Shown: positions 43,834 through 53,230, counted from the stretch's first letter. The stretch is DNA of 64,000 nt from Oceanidesulfovibrio marinus (GCF_013085545.1 NZ_CP039543.1:1302001-1366000); one strand, 5' to 3'. Notes: generated by a model not told the origin, from the sequence alone. Made by a program: numbers and translations.

Positions 43834-46339
43834 AACACTGTCTCTTCAGCCTCCACCAGCAGCGAGGCCGGCAGCAGCAGGGTAAACACGGCGCCGGGGC
43901 CGTTTTTCGGCGCGTCCACACGCACCTCGCCGCCCAGCTCCTGGGCCAGGCCATAGACCACGGCCAGGCCAAGGCCGGTGCCCTTGCCCACCTCCTTGGT
44001 GGTGAAGAAGGGATCGAAAATGCGGTCCATGATCTCGCTCGAAACGCCGGGGCCGTTGTCCGCCACGCGCAGATAGACGCCCCCGCCGTTGATGCCCGCG
44101 CTCACGGTAATCTCGCCCGGCCGCTCCACGCTGGAGACGGCGTCCAGGGCGTTGAGTATGAGGTTGGAAAAAATCTGCTCCAGGGCCTGGGGGTCCACCC
44201 GCAAGGACGGCATGTCCGGCTCCACGGCCGTGATCAGCCGCGTTCCGGCCTTTTCCGCCTGCACCGAGAAGACCTCGGCCGACTCCTGCGCAATGCTCCC
44301 GGGACGGCACGGTCCCTGGCCCGGCTTGCGCGAACGGGCGAAGTTGAGCAGGTCCTGCAGCACCTTCTGCGCCTTGTGCGTCTGCTCCAGAATAATCTGG
44401 GCGTCGGCCTGCTGCTGGTCGTCGCCCGCCGCGGCAAGAAGCAGCTCGGCGTAGCAATGGATGATTCCCAGGGGATTGTTGATCTCGTGCGCCAGTCCGG
44501 CGGCCAGACGGCCCACGGTGATGAGCTTCTCGTGTTGCTGCAGGCTGGCGAGCATTCGGCGCTCGGCCGTGTTTTCCCGTGCATAGACGACCACCCGGCT
44601 GGCGGGCGCCTCGCTCAGCTCCGGCAAGGGATAAAGGCTGACGGCGAATGAGCGGCCATCCGGCAGGGAGAGCTCGTAGCTGGACGGCGCGCCGCGTTGC
44701 AGCGTCTCGTGCAGGGCAGTGCCCTCCGCCATGGGGGTGCCGTCCGGATAGCGCATCTCGCCGCCCAGGATGTGCCGGAGACATGGCCCGGCGTCTGACA
44801 CCAGACCGGTGCGGTCCTGGGTGAGGACACGAGCGGCCTGGTTGGCCAGCACCACGTTGCAGCGGCCGTCCATCAGCAGCAGCGGGTCGGTAATGCCCTC
44901 GATGATGGCCTGGAGCAGCTCGTTCTGCCGCAGCAGGCTGTCCAGGGCGTTGAGGTTCTCCATGGACACGCCGAGCTGTCGGCCGATGGCGCCGAGCACG
45001 TTCATGGACTTCTCCGGGTCGAACTCGGCGTCATCCCAGAAGAGGCAGAGCACACCCTCCAGGGCGTCCACAGACGACTGGACCGGCACGATGGCGCGGT
45101 GGGTCTGGTAGATCCCCTCGCCTGTATCCACAATATACCGCCATTCCTCGGACAGGGTGTCCTGGGTCTCAAGCTCCACGTCGGGCCAGTGGAGCTCCAT
45201 GCGTGAGGCAATGGCGCACATGAACACGGCGCGGTCGGCATGGAATCTCTTGGCCACCTCAGGCAGCGTGTAGCGGATGAGCTCGCGCCTGGTGCGGCTC
45301 TCGTTGAGCCGCTCCAGCAGCTTGACGAACAGGGCCACGTCCGCCCGGCGCTCGCCGGCTTCCAGGGACAGGGCCTCGGTGCGTTCGCCCACCATGCGCT
45401 CCAGGCCGGTGGCGTACTGGGTCAGCTCCTTGCGCGCCTCGGCCAGGTGCTGGCCAGGCTCTCCATGGCGTCCAGCGCCTCCTCGATCTCGTCGCCAGGC
45501 TCGCTCCATGCGGGCAGCTTGGTGCGCGTCAGGTTCTTCGCCTCCTCATCGTCCGGGAAGTAGCGCGGAAAAATATCGGCCGCGCGGCGCAGACTGTGCA
45601 CCACCAGTCTGTTGAAAAAAAGGTTGGCCACGGCGAAGTAGAAGACCGCGCCGCCGACGGCCAGGGAGACAAAGGTGATCGCTGCGCCGCGGATGCTGGC
45701 CACGGACCGCGCCACAGGCAGAGCCAGAGCCGTGACCCCGGCGATCTGCCCGGCCACGTGGCCGAAGCCGCGATCCGAGCCGTAGCGCTCGATGAGCTCG
45801 TGCGGGGAGTTTTCCGGGCTGCCGTGGCAGCGCAGGCACGATTGTTTGAAGACCACCGGATGCGCCGTGAGGTAGTGCTCCACGCCGTCGATGACCTTGT
45901 ACCCGGACCAGCTTTCCGCCCCGGGCGTGTTGCGGAAGTACTTGATGAGCTCGAGGTCCAGCGCGGACGACTCGAACTTGGGATTGCGGGCGTTGATGGC
46001 GGTCCTGCGGTAGAGGAAGCCGTCGCCGCGGCCCTCGCCCACGTTCTCCATCACCCGCCGGGAGATGTACGAGGTGGACATGGCCTCGATGAGGAACTTC
46101 TCGTGCCCCAGTGTCTTGTACATGGCCGGCCGCAGGGTTGTGCGCACGTAGTTCTGCACGGCTTCGGCCTGGGCCAGCACGAGCTCGCCCTTGGCCGAGA
46201 CCTCCCGCTCCAGAAGGTCCTGCAGGGTATAGTACGTTGCTCCCGCAAAAATGAGCCCGCCCACAAGGATGATCGCCGCAAGGCCGAAGAGGAACTTGGC
46301 CTGGAGGCTCATGTGTTTGAACGGTGTGAAGCCCTTCAT
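43830..46339 (-). pseudogene. c-heme-type (DUF3365-like) sensor histidine kinase, frameshifted
   Basis: One kinase of about 836 residues in two frames. The N-terminal frame (46339 down to about 45452) has TM1 (about 15-37), a periplasmic sensor with a heme c attachment site C168-LR-C171-H172 (SCLRCHGSPENS), TM2 (about 218-241) and a HAMP-like linker. The C-terminal frame has GAF-like and PAS-like domains, the phospho-accepting His in LAAGLAHEINNPLG, and the ATPase boxes [30 protein letters not shown] and [13 protein letters not shown]. Reading through MESLA to QHLAEARKEL needs one added base at about 45452, so a base is missing there. The gene is divergent from the YeiH transporter and overlaps its NtrC-type partner by 4 bases. 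Confidence 0.85.
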
Positions 46340-46357
46340 GACGCGAGTAGCCCCCAA

Positions 46358-46757
46358 GGAATGGACCGCCGGACCGGAAGACGCCGTAACGGCCGCAGAG
46401 GTGGTATATCCTGCTTACCCTCCGCAGCCAGGAGACTCAAGTGGGTGCGTCCTTGCGGCAACACCCTGCCAACTTTGGGCGACATGTCGGGTATAGAGCA
46501 TCCATCTATGTGAAAAATTGAAATAAATTCGTAGTTCCTTTGCTGAAAGCCACAGTCCGGCGTTTCCCGCCATGCACAGCCCAACTGCACAAATCATAAT
46601 TTTCTCCTGTTTTTTCATTGTGTTGCATTGATAGTTTTCTGGCATGCATCTTGCCCTACCCATAAAGATACTTGCGTGTTCCGGCTGGCCATGGGGAAAG
46701 CCCAGCCGAACCAATGCCGAACCAGCGGACTATTAACACCCAGCAAAGGAGGGAGCC
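46358..46757. promoter_or_regulatory. 400-bp divergent control region of the heme-sensor/transporter unit
   Basis: No gene is supported in this gap. It contains the sigma-54 element at 46640-46654 and a CGACATGTCG palindrome at 46480-46489. That palindrome is about 150 bases from the -24 site, a typical distance for an activator binding site. Confidence 0.6.
46640..46654 (+). promoter_or_regulatory. Sigma-54 promoter of the YeiH-type transporter
   Basis: TGGCATGCATCTTGC has GG at 46641-46642 and GC at 46653-46654, exactly ten bases apart, against the sigma-54 consensus TGGCAC-N5-TTGC; only one core base (T for C) differs. The transporter start is 104 bases downstream and an NtrC-type activator gene is divergent from it. 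Confidence 0.75.
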
Positions 46758-48529
46758 GTGGCGGAAGACGAAGTCAAAGCAACGGTAGGTCAGGCCGGTG
46801 TTGAAGAGAGCGTTGTTGTCGACAAAGGATCTTCCAAAATCTCAGACCTTTGGAAAATGGAAGACTACTGGGCGATCTGGCTCGGCTTCGCCTTGTTGAT
46901 TGTGGGCATGATCCTGTATCTGCCCAACCCGCCCGAGGGCATGCAGCAAAAGATCGACGAATCGAACGCCATCATGCAGGCCGAGTCGCAGCGCGCGCCG
47001 TTCAAGACCATCGAGTATATCAACGCCGCAAGCGCGAAGAAAATGAAGGCGACCAGCCAGGGCTTCGCGAAGGAAATCAAATCGTTCACCTCGCATCCTC
47101 ATGGCTGGAGCAGCAACCCGATCACCGCCTTCATCTTTAGTAAGGAAGCGGCCCAGGCCAAGGCGGAGAAGGCCGTGCCCAAGTATGAGGCAGCCCAGGC
47201 CGAAGCCGACGCCGCCCTGGCAGAGGCGCAGGCCGCACAGGACGCCGCCGCTGCCGCGAACTTCCAGAACCCTGAGCTGAACGAGACGGCCAAGGCCGCC
47301 ATCGTCGGCTGGCAGGAGGCCAAGAGCAAGGCTTCCAAGGCCAAGGGCAAGACCAAGGCCTCCAGCTACAACCAGATCTTCAAGCTGATCGGCCTCGGCC
47401 TGCTGATGGGCGCGTTTTTCGCCATCGGCATGATCTTCATGGGCCACAACCCGGCCAAGTTCTTCATCGGCTTCCTGTTCGTCTTTGCAGTGGCGGTGCT
47501 GGCCTACGTCGGTTCGAGCCAGGCGACAATGAAGGCCTACGGCATCGGCTACGCAGCCTGGGCCATCGCCATCGGCCTGCTGATCTCCAACACCGTGGGC
47601 ACGCCCAAATGGGTCATGCCCGCCGTGCAGACCGAGTACTATATCAAGACCGGTCTCGTGCTGCTCGGCGCCGAAATCCTCTTCGGCAAGATCCTGGCCA
47701 TCGGCCTGCCCGGCATCTTCGTGGCCTGGGTGGTTACGCCCATCGTGCTCATCACCACCTTTATCGTGGGCCAGAAGATCATCAAGATACCGTCCAAGAC
47801 CCTGAACATCGTGGTCTCGGCCGACATGTCCGTCTGCGGCGTGTCCGCGGCCATTGCCACGGCAGCCGCCTGCCGCGCCAAGAAGGAGGAGCTCACCCTC
47901 TCCGTGGGCATGTCCCTGGTCTTCACCTCCATCATGATGATTCTCATGCCGGCCTTCATCAAGGCCGTGGGCATGCCTGAGGTTCTGGGCGGCGCCTGGA
48001 TGGGCGGCACCATCGACGCCACCGGCGCCGTGGCCGCAGCCGGCGCGTTCCTGGGCGAATCGGCCCTGTACACCGCCCGCGACCATCAAGATGATCCAGA
48101 ACGTGCTCATCGGCGTCATCGCCTTCTTCGTAGCCGTCTACTGGGTGCGCCAAGGTGGACTGCATTCCGGGCCAGCGCGTCTCCATCTGGGAGATCTGGT
48201 ACCGCTTCCCGAAGTTCGTCATCGGCTTCATCTTTGCGTCCATCGTGTTCTCGCTGATCTACCAGAGCCTCGGGCCGGACGCCGGCTACGCCCTGGTGGA
48301 CCACGGCGTGCTGCGCGGCTGGTCACGCATCTTCCGCGGCTGGTTCTTCTGCCTGGCCTTTGTCTCCATCGGCCTGGCGACCAACTTCCGCGAGCTTGCG
48401 CACTACTTCAAGGGAGGCAAGCCGCTCATCCTCTACGTGTTCGGCCAGTCCTTCAACCTCTGTCTGACCCTGCTCATGGCCTACATCATGTTCTACCTGG
48501 TCTTCCCGGACATCACGGCGAACATATAA
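46758..48529 (+). pseudogene. YeiH-family (putative sulfate exporter) transporter, frameshifted
   Basis: About 589 residues, in three frames. The membrane core matches the YeiH/Cons_hypoth698 family: FLFVFAVAVLAYVGSSQATMKAYGIGYAAWAIAIGLLISN, LVLLGAEILFGKIL, ADMSVCGVSAAIATAAACRAKKEELTLSVGMSLVFTSIMMILMP and WMGGTIDATGAVAAAGAFLGESA, all described in parts. Between the first helix (about 37-55) and the core lies an unusual segment (about 125-215), rich in Ala, Lys and Glu and coiled-coil-like. Two extra bases break the frame, in the C run at 48076-48078 and at about 48150-48151; the third frame then continues [15 protein letters not shown] to the end. The GTG start has AAAGGAGG upstream. Expression is predicted from the sigma-54 site. 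Confidence 0.85.
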
Positions 48530-48549
48530 CGGCATGAAAAGGTAGGCAT

Positions 48550-48846
48550 ATGACGCAAAAACAGAAACAAACCATCCGCGGCTGGGCCGGCCTCATCGCC
48601 GGCTCCGCCGTGCTCTTCACCTTCATGTTCGTGGTCGGGCCGTACTTCGAACGTTTTGAATCGGTCCGGACCTTCACCTCCTACGTCAAGGAGAACAACA
48701 TCAACGCCGGCGGCATCTGGTGGACTGATACGGAACTCACGAGCGAAGCCGAGATGGGCGCCCGCTCCACCATGCGCTTCCTGCCGACAGGGACCGAGCA
48801 TCGTTCCGCATTCAACGAGATCGGCACCCTTGGGTTCATGCAGTAA
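48550..48846 (+). CDS. Small one-helix membrane protein next to the YeiH-type transporter
   Basis: A 98-residue protein with one membrane helix (about residues 11-31, GWAGLIAGSAVLFTFMFVVGPYF), a short basic N-terminus (TQKQKQTIR) that should stay in the cytoplasm, and a polar C-terminal domain (FERFESVRTFTSYVKENNINAGGIWWTDTELTSEAE) outside. It begins 20 bases after the transporter stop and ends just before a strong terminator, so it belongs to the same operon. Not a recognised family; a transporter subunit or sensor partner is the obvious idea. Confidence 0.65.
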   Translation: MTQKQKQTIRGWAGLIAGSAVLFTFMFVVGPYFERFESVRTFTSYVKENNINAGGIWWTDTELTSEAEMGARSTMRFLPTGTEHRSAFNEIGTLGFMQ

Positions 48847-48868
48847 AGTGTACACTGCATCGCACGAA

Positions 48869-48906
48869 AATCCCGGGCTGCTTCGGCGGTCCGGGATTCT
48901 TTTTTC
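48869..48906 (+). terminator. Intrinsic terminator of the transporter operon
   Basis: AATCCCGG (48869-48876) pairs with CCGGGATT (48891-48898), followed by a T-run to about 48906. Confidence 0.85.
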
Positions 48907-48941
48907 CCTCCGGAAGAGGGGAAGAAAAAAGTCCAAGCTCG

Positions 48942-48970
48942 TTGACACTAGTATCATCACAAGATAAAGA
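48942..48970 (+). promoter_or_regulatory. Candidate sigma-70 promoter of the Cys-rich protein
   Basis: TTGACA (48942-48947), a 17-base spacer, TAAAGA (48965-48970). It lies 68 bases before the start of the Cys-rich secreted protein at 49039. Confidence 0.5.
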
Positions 48971-49038
48971 TATCCTTAACGGAATTACTTCTTTCGTCGA
49001 ATTGCCCCTTCTTGGGGACTGCAAACCAGGAGACCGAC

Positions 49039-49350
49039 ATGCGTATCGTCTGCGTGACCTTCGTGGCCGCCATGCTTCTCGCCATTGCCGTTCAGCCGGC
49101 TTCGGCCCTGCGCCAGTACCCGGACAAGCAGTGGCTTTTCCGCAAAGGCTGCTACATGGAAGACTCCAGGCTTTCCTCGGAAGACAGCACCCAAGTGTGC
49201 GGCTACTGCCGGAACACCGGCTACCGCGTCTGCTGCAACGCCTTCTCGGAAACCAACTCCTACTCCTGCGGCGTGGCCGAGGTGATGGAAGGCAGCGGTT
49301 CCGGAAGGTCCATCAGCGCGGCTGCGGCCCGAGCCTGCGGCTGCTACTAG
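49039..49350 (+). CDS. Secreted Cys-rich small protein
   Basis: A 103-residue exported protein. Residues 1-23 are a signal peptide (MRIVCVTFVAAMLLAIAVQPASA). The mature chain of about 80 residues has eight cysteines arranged C-x(15)-C-x2-C-x(6)-CC-x(10)-C and a C-terminal C-x-C near the end, a pattern that would allow four disulfide bonds. It also carries Gly/Ser-rich and charged stretches (SGSGRSISAA). The start at 49039 has AGGAG 6 bases before it. I do not recognise the family; such proteins can be extracellular, metal-binding or inhibitor-like. A strong hairpin follows the stop. Confidence 0.7.
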   Translation: MRIVCVTFVAAMLLAIAVQPASALRQYPDKQWLFRKGCYMEDSRLSSEDSTQVCGYCRNTGYRVCCNAFSETNSYSCGVAEVMEGSGSGRSISAAAARACGCY

Positions 49351-49365
49351 TGGCTTAGAGATTCC

Positions 49366-49400
49366 GGCAGCGCGCCGGCCCCGACCTCCGGCGTGCTGCC
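49366..49400 (+). terminator. Terminator-like hairpin after the Cys-rich gene
   Basis: GGCAGCGCGCCGG (49366-49378) pairs with CCGGCGTGCTGCC (49388-49400), with one G-U pair, over a 9-base loop: a 13-bp stem 16 bases after the stop. No T-run follows directly, so factor-independent termination is not certain. Confidence 0.5.
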
Positions 49401-49692
49401 TCACCATAACCTCCAGTCAGTCTAGACTTTTTCAAGACTTTTCGGCTTCCCGCCCTTTGCCAGACCACGCGCCTCATGGCGCATCCATAATATAGAGAGA
49501 GATTGCGCGTTCGCGGTGTGCTGTTCCCGCACTGCAACCAAAGCCGCGTTATATCCGCTGTTGCTCATAAAGCCGATGCGATGCTTCAGGCGTTGCTCTA
49601 TTCTCAATCCCGAACCATGAAAAACGCTTTGCAGCGCATCCGACAATCGGTACACTCCGTCGCTTTCCATAACAACGACGAACTCCCGCACC
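49401..49692. other. 292-bp gap with no clear feature
   Basis: The gap between the Cys-rich and Gate-domain genes contains the palindrome AGTCTAGACT (49419-49428) followed by T residues. I see no supported gene. Confidence 0.4.
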
Positions 49693-50658
49693 ATGACAAA
49701 TACAGCAACTTCCCCCTCTTTTCTGCGCGCCGCTCTGAACGCGATCGGCGGGCTCCTGCGCGACACCGTGAAGGTGGTTCTTGACCTCTATAAGGTGATG
49801 ATCCCCATCATCATCCTCGTTAAAATCCTTTCCGAGCTCAACGTGCTGGGCTACCTGGCCTGGCCGCTCACGCCGGTGATGAAGCTCGTAGGGCTGCCTG
49901 CGGAAACAGGGCTCGTCTGGGTCACGGCCATGTTCGTGAACCTCTACAGCGCCATGGCCGTCTACGTTTCGCTGGGCGCGCTGTCGCTCAACGTTGCGCA
50001 GATCACGGTTCTGGCCACCATGATGCTTGTGGCGCACAACCTGCTCCTGGAGACGCGCATCGCCCAGCAATGCGGCGTGAGCGCCAAAAGCCAGATCATA
50101 GTCCGCGTTGGCTGCGCCATCCTCCTGGGCTTCATCCTGCACCTGGTATTCTCCGGCTTCGGCGTATTCCAGGAGCCCAGCCGCCTGCTCTGGGACCCGC
50201 CGGCCGAAGCGCCCACCCTCCTTCTCTGGGCCTGGGGCCAGGCCAAGGGACTCATCAGCCTCTTCTTCATCATCTTCGGCCTCATGGTCCTTATGCAGGT
50301 GCTCAAGGCGCTGCGCATCACCGATCTTTTCAATTTTGTGCTGCGCCCCTTCCTCAAGATCATGGGCATCAGCAGCAATGCGGCCACCATCACCGTCATT
50401 GGCCTCACCCTGGGCATCACTTACGGCGGCGGGCTCATCATCCACGAAAGTCGCTCCGGCACGGTAAGCCGTATGGACCTGTTCAGCGCCATGACGCTGA
50501 TGGCGCTCTCCCACGCACTCATCGAGGATACGCTCGTGATGAGCCTGTTGGGCGCGCACATGGCCGGAACCTTCTGGGGCAGGCTGATATTCTCGCTGGT
50601 GGTCGTGGCCATCCTCTCCAGACTGCTGCGCAAAAAGCTCGCGCCCGTGGAAGCGTAA
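49693..50658 (+). CDS. Gate-domain (nucleoside recognition) membrane protein
   Basis: A 321-residue integral membrane protein with two related halves, each carrying a Gate (nucleoside recognition, PF07670-type) segment: LVWVTAMFVNLYSAMAVYVSLGALSL and GLTLGITYGGGLIIHESRSG. About eight helices. Related proteins include SpmA/SpmB and the channel parts of nucleoside and ferrous iron transporters; the exact substrate is unclear. The start at 49693 lacks a good ribosome binding site, so a later Met might be used, although the N-terminus at residues 1-25 looks like a normal first segment. It is separated from the DUF3179 gene by 81 bases. Confidence 0.8.
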   Translation: MTNTATSPSFLRAALNAIGGLLRDTVKVVLDLYKVMIPIIILVKILSELNVLGYLAWPLTPVMKLVGLPAETGLVWVTAMFVNLYSAMAVYVSLGALSLNVAQITVLATMMLVAHNLLLETRIAQQCGVSAKSQIIVRVGCAILLGFILHLVFSGFGVFQEPSRLLWDPPAEAPTLLLWAWGQAKGLISLFFIIFGLMVLMQVLKALRITDLFNFVLRPFLKIMGISSNAATITVIGLTLGITYGGGLIIHESRSGTVSRMDLFSAMTLMALSHALIEDTLVMSLLGAHMAGTFWGRLIFSLVVVAILSRLLRKKLAPVEA

Positions 50659-50739
50659 CCGGGCTGCCGGCCATGCCCCGGTTGCAGGAATCGGGTTGAA
50701 ATGGCTAGAGTATCCACGCAGTTTGCCGATAAATGACGC

Positions 50740-52092
50740 ATGGACACTCGTATGCATACACGCCCAACCTTCCTGGCCGCGGCCCTCTTCTGCTTGGCGT
50801 TGCTCTGCGCCTGGGCAATGCCCGTTCGCGCACAGAACGCCTCGGGACTCCTGCCGTCTTCCGCAGCAGAAGCGGAAAAGGCCGGCCCGGATGACGCCTA
50901 CTTCGAGGAGCTGCGCAACAGTATCTTTGAAACCGGCCTTGGCCGAAACAACATCCCGCCCATCAACAGACCGCAGTACATCTCAGTGCAGGACGCCGCC
51001 CTGGCCATGGACGACGGCGAGAGCGTCTTCGTACTGGACTACGGCAACCCGGACGGCCAGCCCCGCATCTACCCGCGGCGCGTCCTGGTCTGGCACGTGG
51101 TGGTCAACGAGGTGCTGGGCTCGGGCAAGAACGCCCGCCGGCGATCCATCACCTACTCTCCCATCACGGGCTGCGTACGCGGCTACTCGGGCGAGGTGGC
51201 CGGGTTCAGCACGCCTTTCGGCTCCATGGGCACGCTGCTCAACGCCAACAGCATACTCTTCGACTACTCCACCAACAGCATGTGGTCGCAGCTTCTGGGC
51301 ATGGCCTTCGACGGGCCGCTCAAGGGCACGACCCTGGAATCCTTCCCCCTGGTCTGGACCACCTGGGGCCGCGCCAGAAAACGCTACCCAGACGCCAAGG
51401 TCCTTTCCCGCGCCACCGGCTACAGGCGCTCCTACGGCACGGACCCCTACGGCTCCTACCGCCGGGACGATTCATACTACCAGGACCAGCGGATACTGCA
51501 CCCGCTACTGCACCAGGACGACAGGCTGGAGCCCAAGGCGCGCGTCCTGGGCCTGCACCTGGACGACCTGAGCGTGGCCATTGTCCGGCAATCGCTCAAA
51601 CAGCCCAAGGCCGCCAACTTCGACGCCGGCGTCACCCCCATAGTCTCTCTCTGGGATGAGGATCTCGATGCCCCGCGTCTGTTCGACCGCCGGGTGGGCA
51701 ACTACCAGCTCCATTTTGTCTATCGCGACGGCAGCTACTTTGATGTGGAGACCGGCACACGCTGGCAGCCGGACGGCCTGGCCGTGGAGGGCCGGCTGGA
51801 AAACAACCGCCTCGCCCTGATCGACGGCTTCGACGTCATGTGGTTCGCCTGGTCGGCGTTCTACCCTTCCACCACCATCTTCAGCTGGCAGGATGCCGTG
51901 ACGGCGCAGAAGACGGAGGAGGAGACCTTTTCCGCCGTGGAACAGGTGGAACCGCCGGAACCCACTTTCGACAAACCGGGGACCGAAACCCTGCCCACGC
52001 TGCCCAATGTGACGCCGCCCGCGCTGCCCAAGGACATTCCGCCCACGGTGATCACGCCGGACATGAAGATAAACCCGGAAGAAGGCCTGTAG
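50740..52092 (+). CDS. DUF3179 domain secreted protein
   Basis: A 450-residue secreted protein. A signal peptide is visible (residues about 11-31, FLAAALFCLALLCAWAMPVRA). The mature protein has the DUF3179 pattern: IPPINRPQYISVQDAA, YPRRVLVWHVVVNEVL, ITYSPITGCVRGYSGEV, STPFGSMGTLLNANSILFDYSTNSMWSQLLGMAFDGPLKG in parts and LWDEDLDAPRLFDRRVGNY. Cys148-type residue in TGCVRG is conserved across the family. The last 60 residues are Pro-rich and disordered. The family has no known function. The start at 50740 is GATGGACAC without a clear RBS; an ATG four codons later (M5) is also possible. Confidence 0.83.
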   Translation: MDTRMHTRPTFLAAALFCLALLCAWAMPVRAQNASGLLPSSAAEAEKAGPDDAYFEELRNSIFETGLGRNNIPPINRPQYISVQDAALAMDDGESVFVLDYGNPDGQPRIYPRRVLVWHVVVNEVLGSGKNARRRSITYSPITGCVRGYSGEVAGFSTPFGSMGTLLNANSILFDYSTNSMWSQLLGMAFDGPLKGTTLESFPLVWTTWGRARKRYPDAKVLSRATGYRRSYGTDPYGSYRRDDSYYQDQRILHPLLHQDDRLEPKARVLGLHLDDLSVAIVRQSLKQPKAANFDAGVTPIVSLWDEDLDAPRLFDRRVGNYQLHFVYRDGSYFDVETGTRWQPDGLAVEGRLENNRLALIDGFDVMWFAWSAFYPSTTIFSWQDAVTAQKTEEETFSAVEQVEPPEPTFDKPGTETLPTLPNVTPPALPKDIPPTVITPDMKINPEEGL

Positions 52093-52117
52093 GCCGGCCC
52101 GGTTCCTCCCTGCTCCC

Positions 52118-52822
52118 ATGCACTACGAACCCACGCCCCTCCTGAAGCCCCATGCGGTCCTGAGCGGTCTGGAGGCCGTGGTCTTTGATTTCGACGGCAC
52201 GCTGGCCGAGCTGATTCTGGACTTTGCCGAGATGCGGCGACTGGTGGCGCGCACGGCGGCGCCCTTTCTGTCTGCGGAACCCGCGCCGGGCAGTACGCCC
52301 GTGCTGGAATGGCTCGCAACGCTGGCTGCGGAGGCCGAGACCCTGGCGGTCGGCTCCGGCGCGGCGCTTACGGAAAGCGCCCTCGCCGCCATCGAGACCA
52401 TGGAGGTGGAAAGCGCGGCCCGGGGCATCCTCTTCCCCTTCACCCGGCCGCTGCTGGACGATCTCAGAAAACGTGGCCTTGCCTGCGGCATCATTACCCG
52501 CAACTGCAGCAAGGCTGTGCGCACGGTTTTTCCGGACGTGGACGAGCACCTGGAGGTGGTGCTCACGCGGGACGACGTGCCGCGGCCCAAGCCCCACCCG
52601 GCCCATCTGCTGGACGCGATTCGGCGCATGGGCGTGGACTCGCGGGCAACGCTCATGGTCGGCGACCACCCCATGGACATGGAGACGGCCAGAGCGGCGG
52701 GCACGCGATCCGGCGGCGTGGCCAGCGGACGCAGCACCCTCGATGCGCTCAGCGCCAGCGGCGCGGACATCGTTGCGCCGGACTGCGCCGCATTGTTCAA
52801 GCCGCTGCTGGCTCCGCGCTAG
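52118..52822 (+). CDS. HAD-superfamily phosphatase
   Basis: A 234-residue HAD hydrolase of the phosphoglycolate phosphatase/beta-phosphoglucomutase-like branch. Motif I is VVFDFDGTLAEL (residues about 20-31, nucleophile Asp at DFD), motif II is the Thr in IITRNCS, motif III is the Lys in PRPKPHP and motif IV is MVGDHPMDMETARAAG. The cap domain lies between motifs I and II. The substrate is a small phosphate ester that cannot be named. It follows the DUF3179 gene by 25 bases and is on the same strand, so they may be co-transcribed. Confidence 0.87.
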   Translation: MHYEPTPLLKPHAVLSGLEAVVFDFDGTLAELILDFAEMRRLVARTAAPFLSAEPAPGSTPVLEWLATLAAEAETLAVGSGAALTESALAAIETMEVESAARGILFPFTRPLLDDLRKRGLACGIITRNCSKAVRTVFPDVDEHLEVVLTRDDVPRPKPHPAHLLDAIRRMGVDSRATLMVGDHPMDMETARAAGTRSGGVASGRSTLDALSASGADIVAPDCAALFKPLLAPR

Positions 52823-52870
52823 AAGCTATCCCATTCATTCGATCTTTTTGAGATCGTTCTGGGCTGTGGC

Positions 52871-52986
52871 CAGGAAGGCGAGTTTCGCCCGGAGGGGGTA
52901 CCCAGGATAGGCTACCTTCGGGTGAGGCGAGGCTGAAACCGTCAGGGGGCGGAAGAGCATTCTCGAGAAAGACGAACCGCCGCCCG
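52871..52986. repeat. Structured, possibly dispersed intergenic element
   Basis: No gene is supported. GGCGA (52877-52881)/TCGCC (52885-52889), GGGGTACCC around 52896 and a GGGCGG...CCGCCC pairing around 52947-52986 give it a structured look, with CTACCTTCGGGTGAGGC in the middle. The composition is more GC-rich than a plain terminator and may be a dispersed repeat in this lineage. Confidence 0.4.
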
Positions 52987-53026
52987 CAAAGACAACTGCA
53001 GGGCAGCGGCACGTCGCAATACGGCT

Positions 53027-53230
53027 CTACTTGGCGGGACGACCTTTGGCGAGCTCACCTTCGCGGCGGGGAAACGGCTCCGAGCGCTGGACTTCGAGCT
53101 CTTCGATGTGCTGGGCCAGAGCGCTTTCGGCCAGGCTGGACAGGGTCATGCCCGGAGTCCAGTAGGCAGCGTTCTTGGCTTTCTCAATGGTGTCCATCGA
53201 CATATAGAACGTAATTCGTGTCTTGCTCAT
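53027..53230 (-). CDS. Ribbon-helix-helix protein
   Basis: A 67-residue basic DNA-binding protein. The first 45 residues fit a ribbon-helix-helix fold: strand TRITFYMSMDTIEKAKNAAYWT (helix A included), then MTLSSLAESALAQHIEELE (helix B). The C-terminus SEPFPRREGELAKGRPAK is the extension seen in plasmid-type CopG/RHH proteins. The start at 53230 has AAAGGAG about 10 bases upstream; a longer frame exists but lacks a better start. It probably autoregulates through palindromic sites just upstream (53311-53352). Confidence 0.72.
   Translation of the reverse strand: MSKTRITFYMSMDTIEKAKNAAYWTPGMTLSSLAESALAQHIEELEVQRSEPFPRREGELAKGRPAK

Noticed and set aside
49422-49766. Minus-strand 114-aa open frame
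   Set aside because: It overlaps the start of the Gate-domain gene, has no RBS and no conserved pattern.
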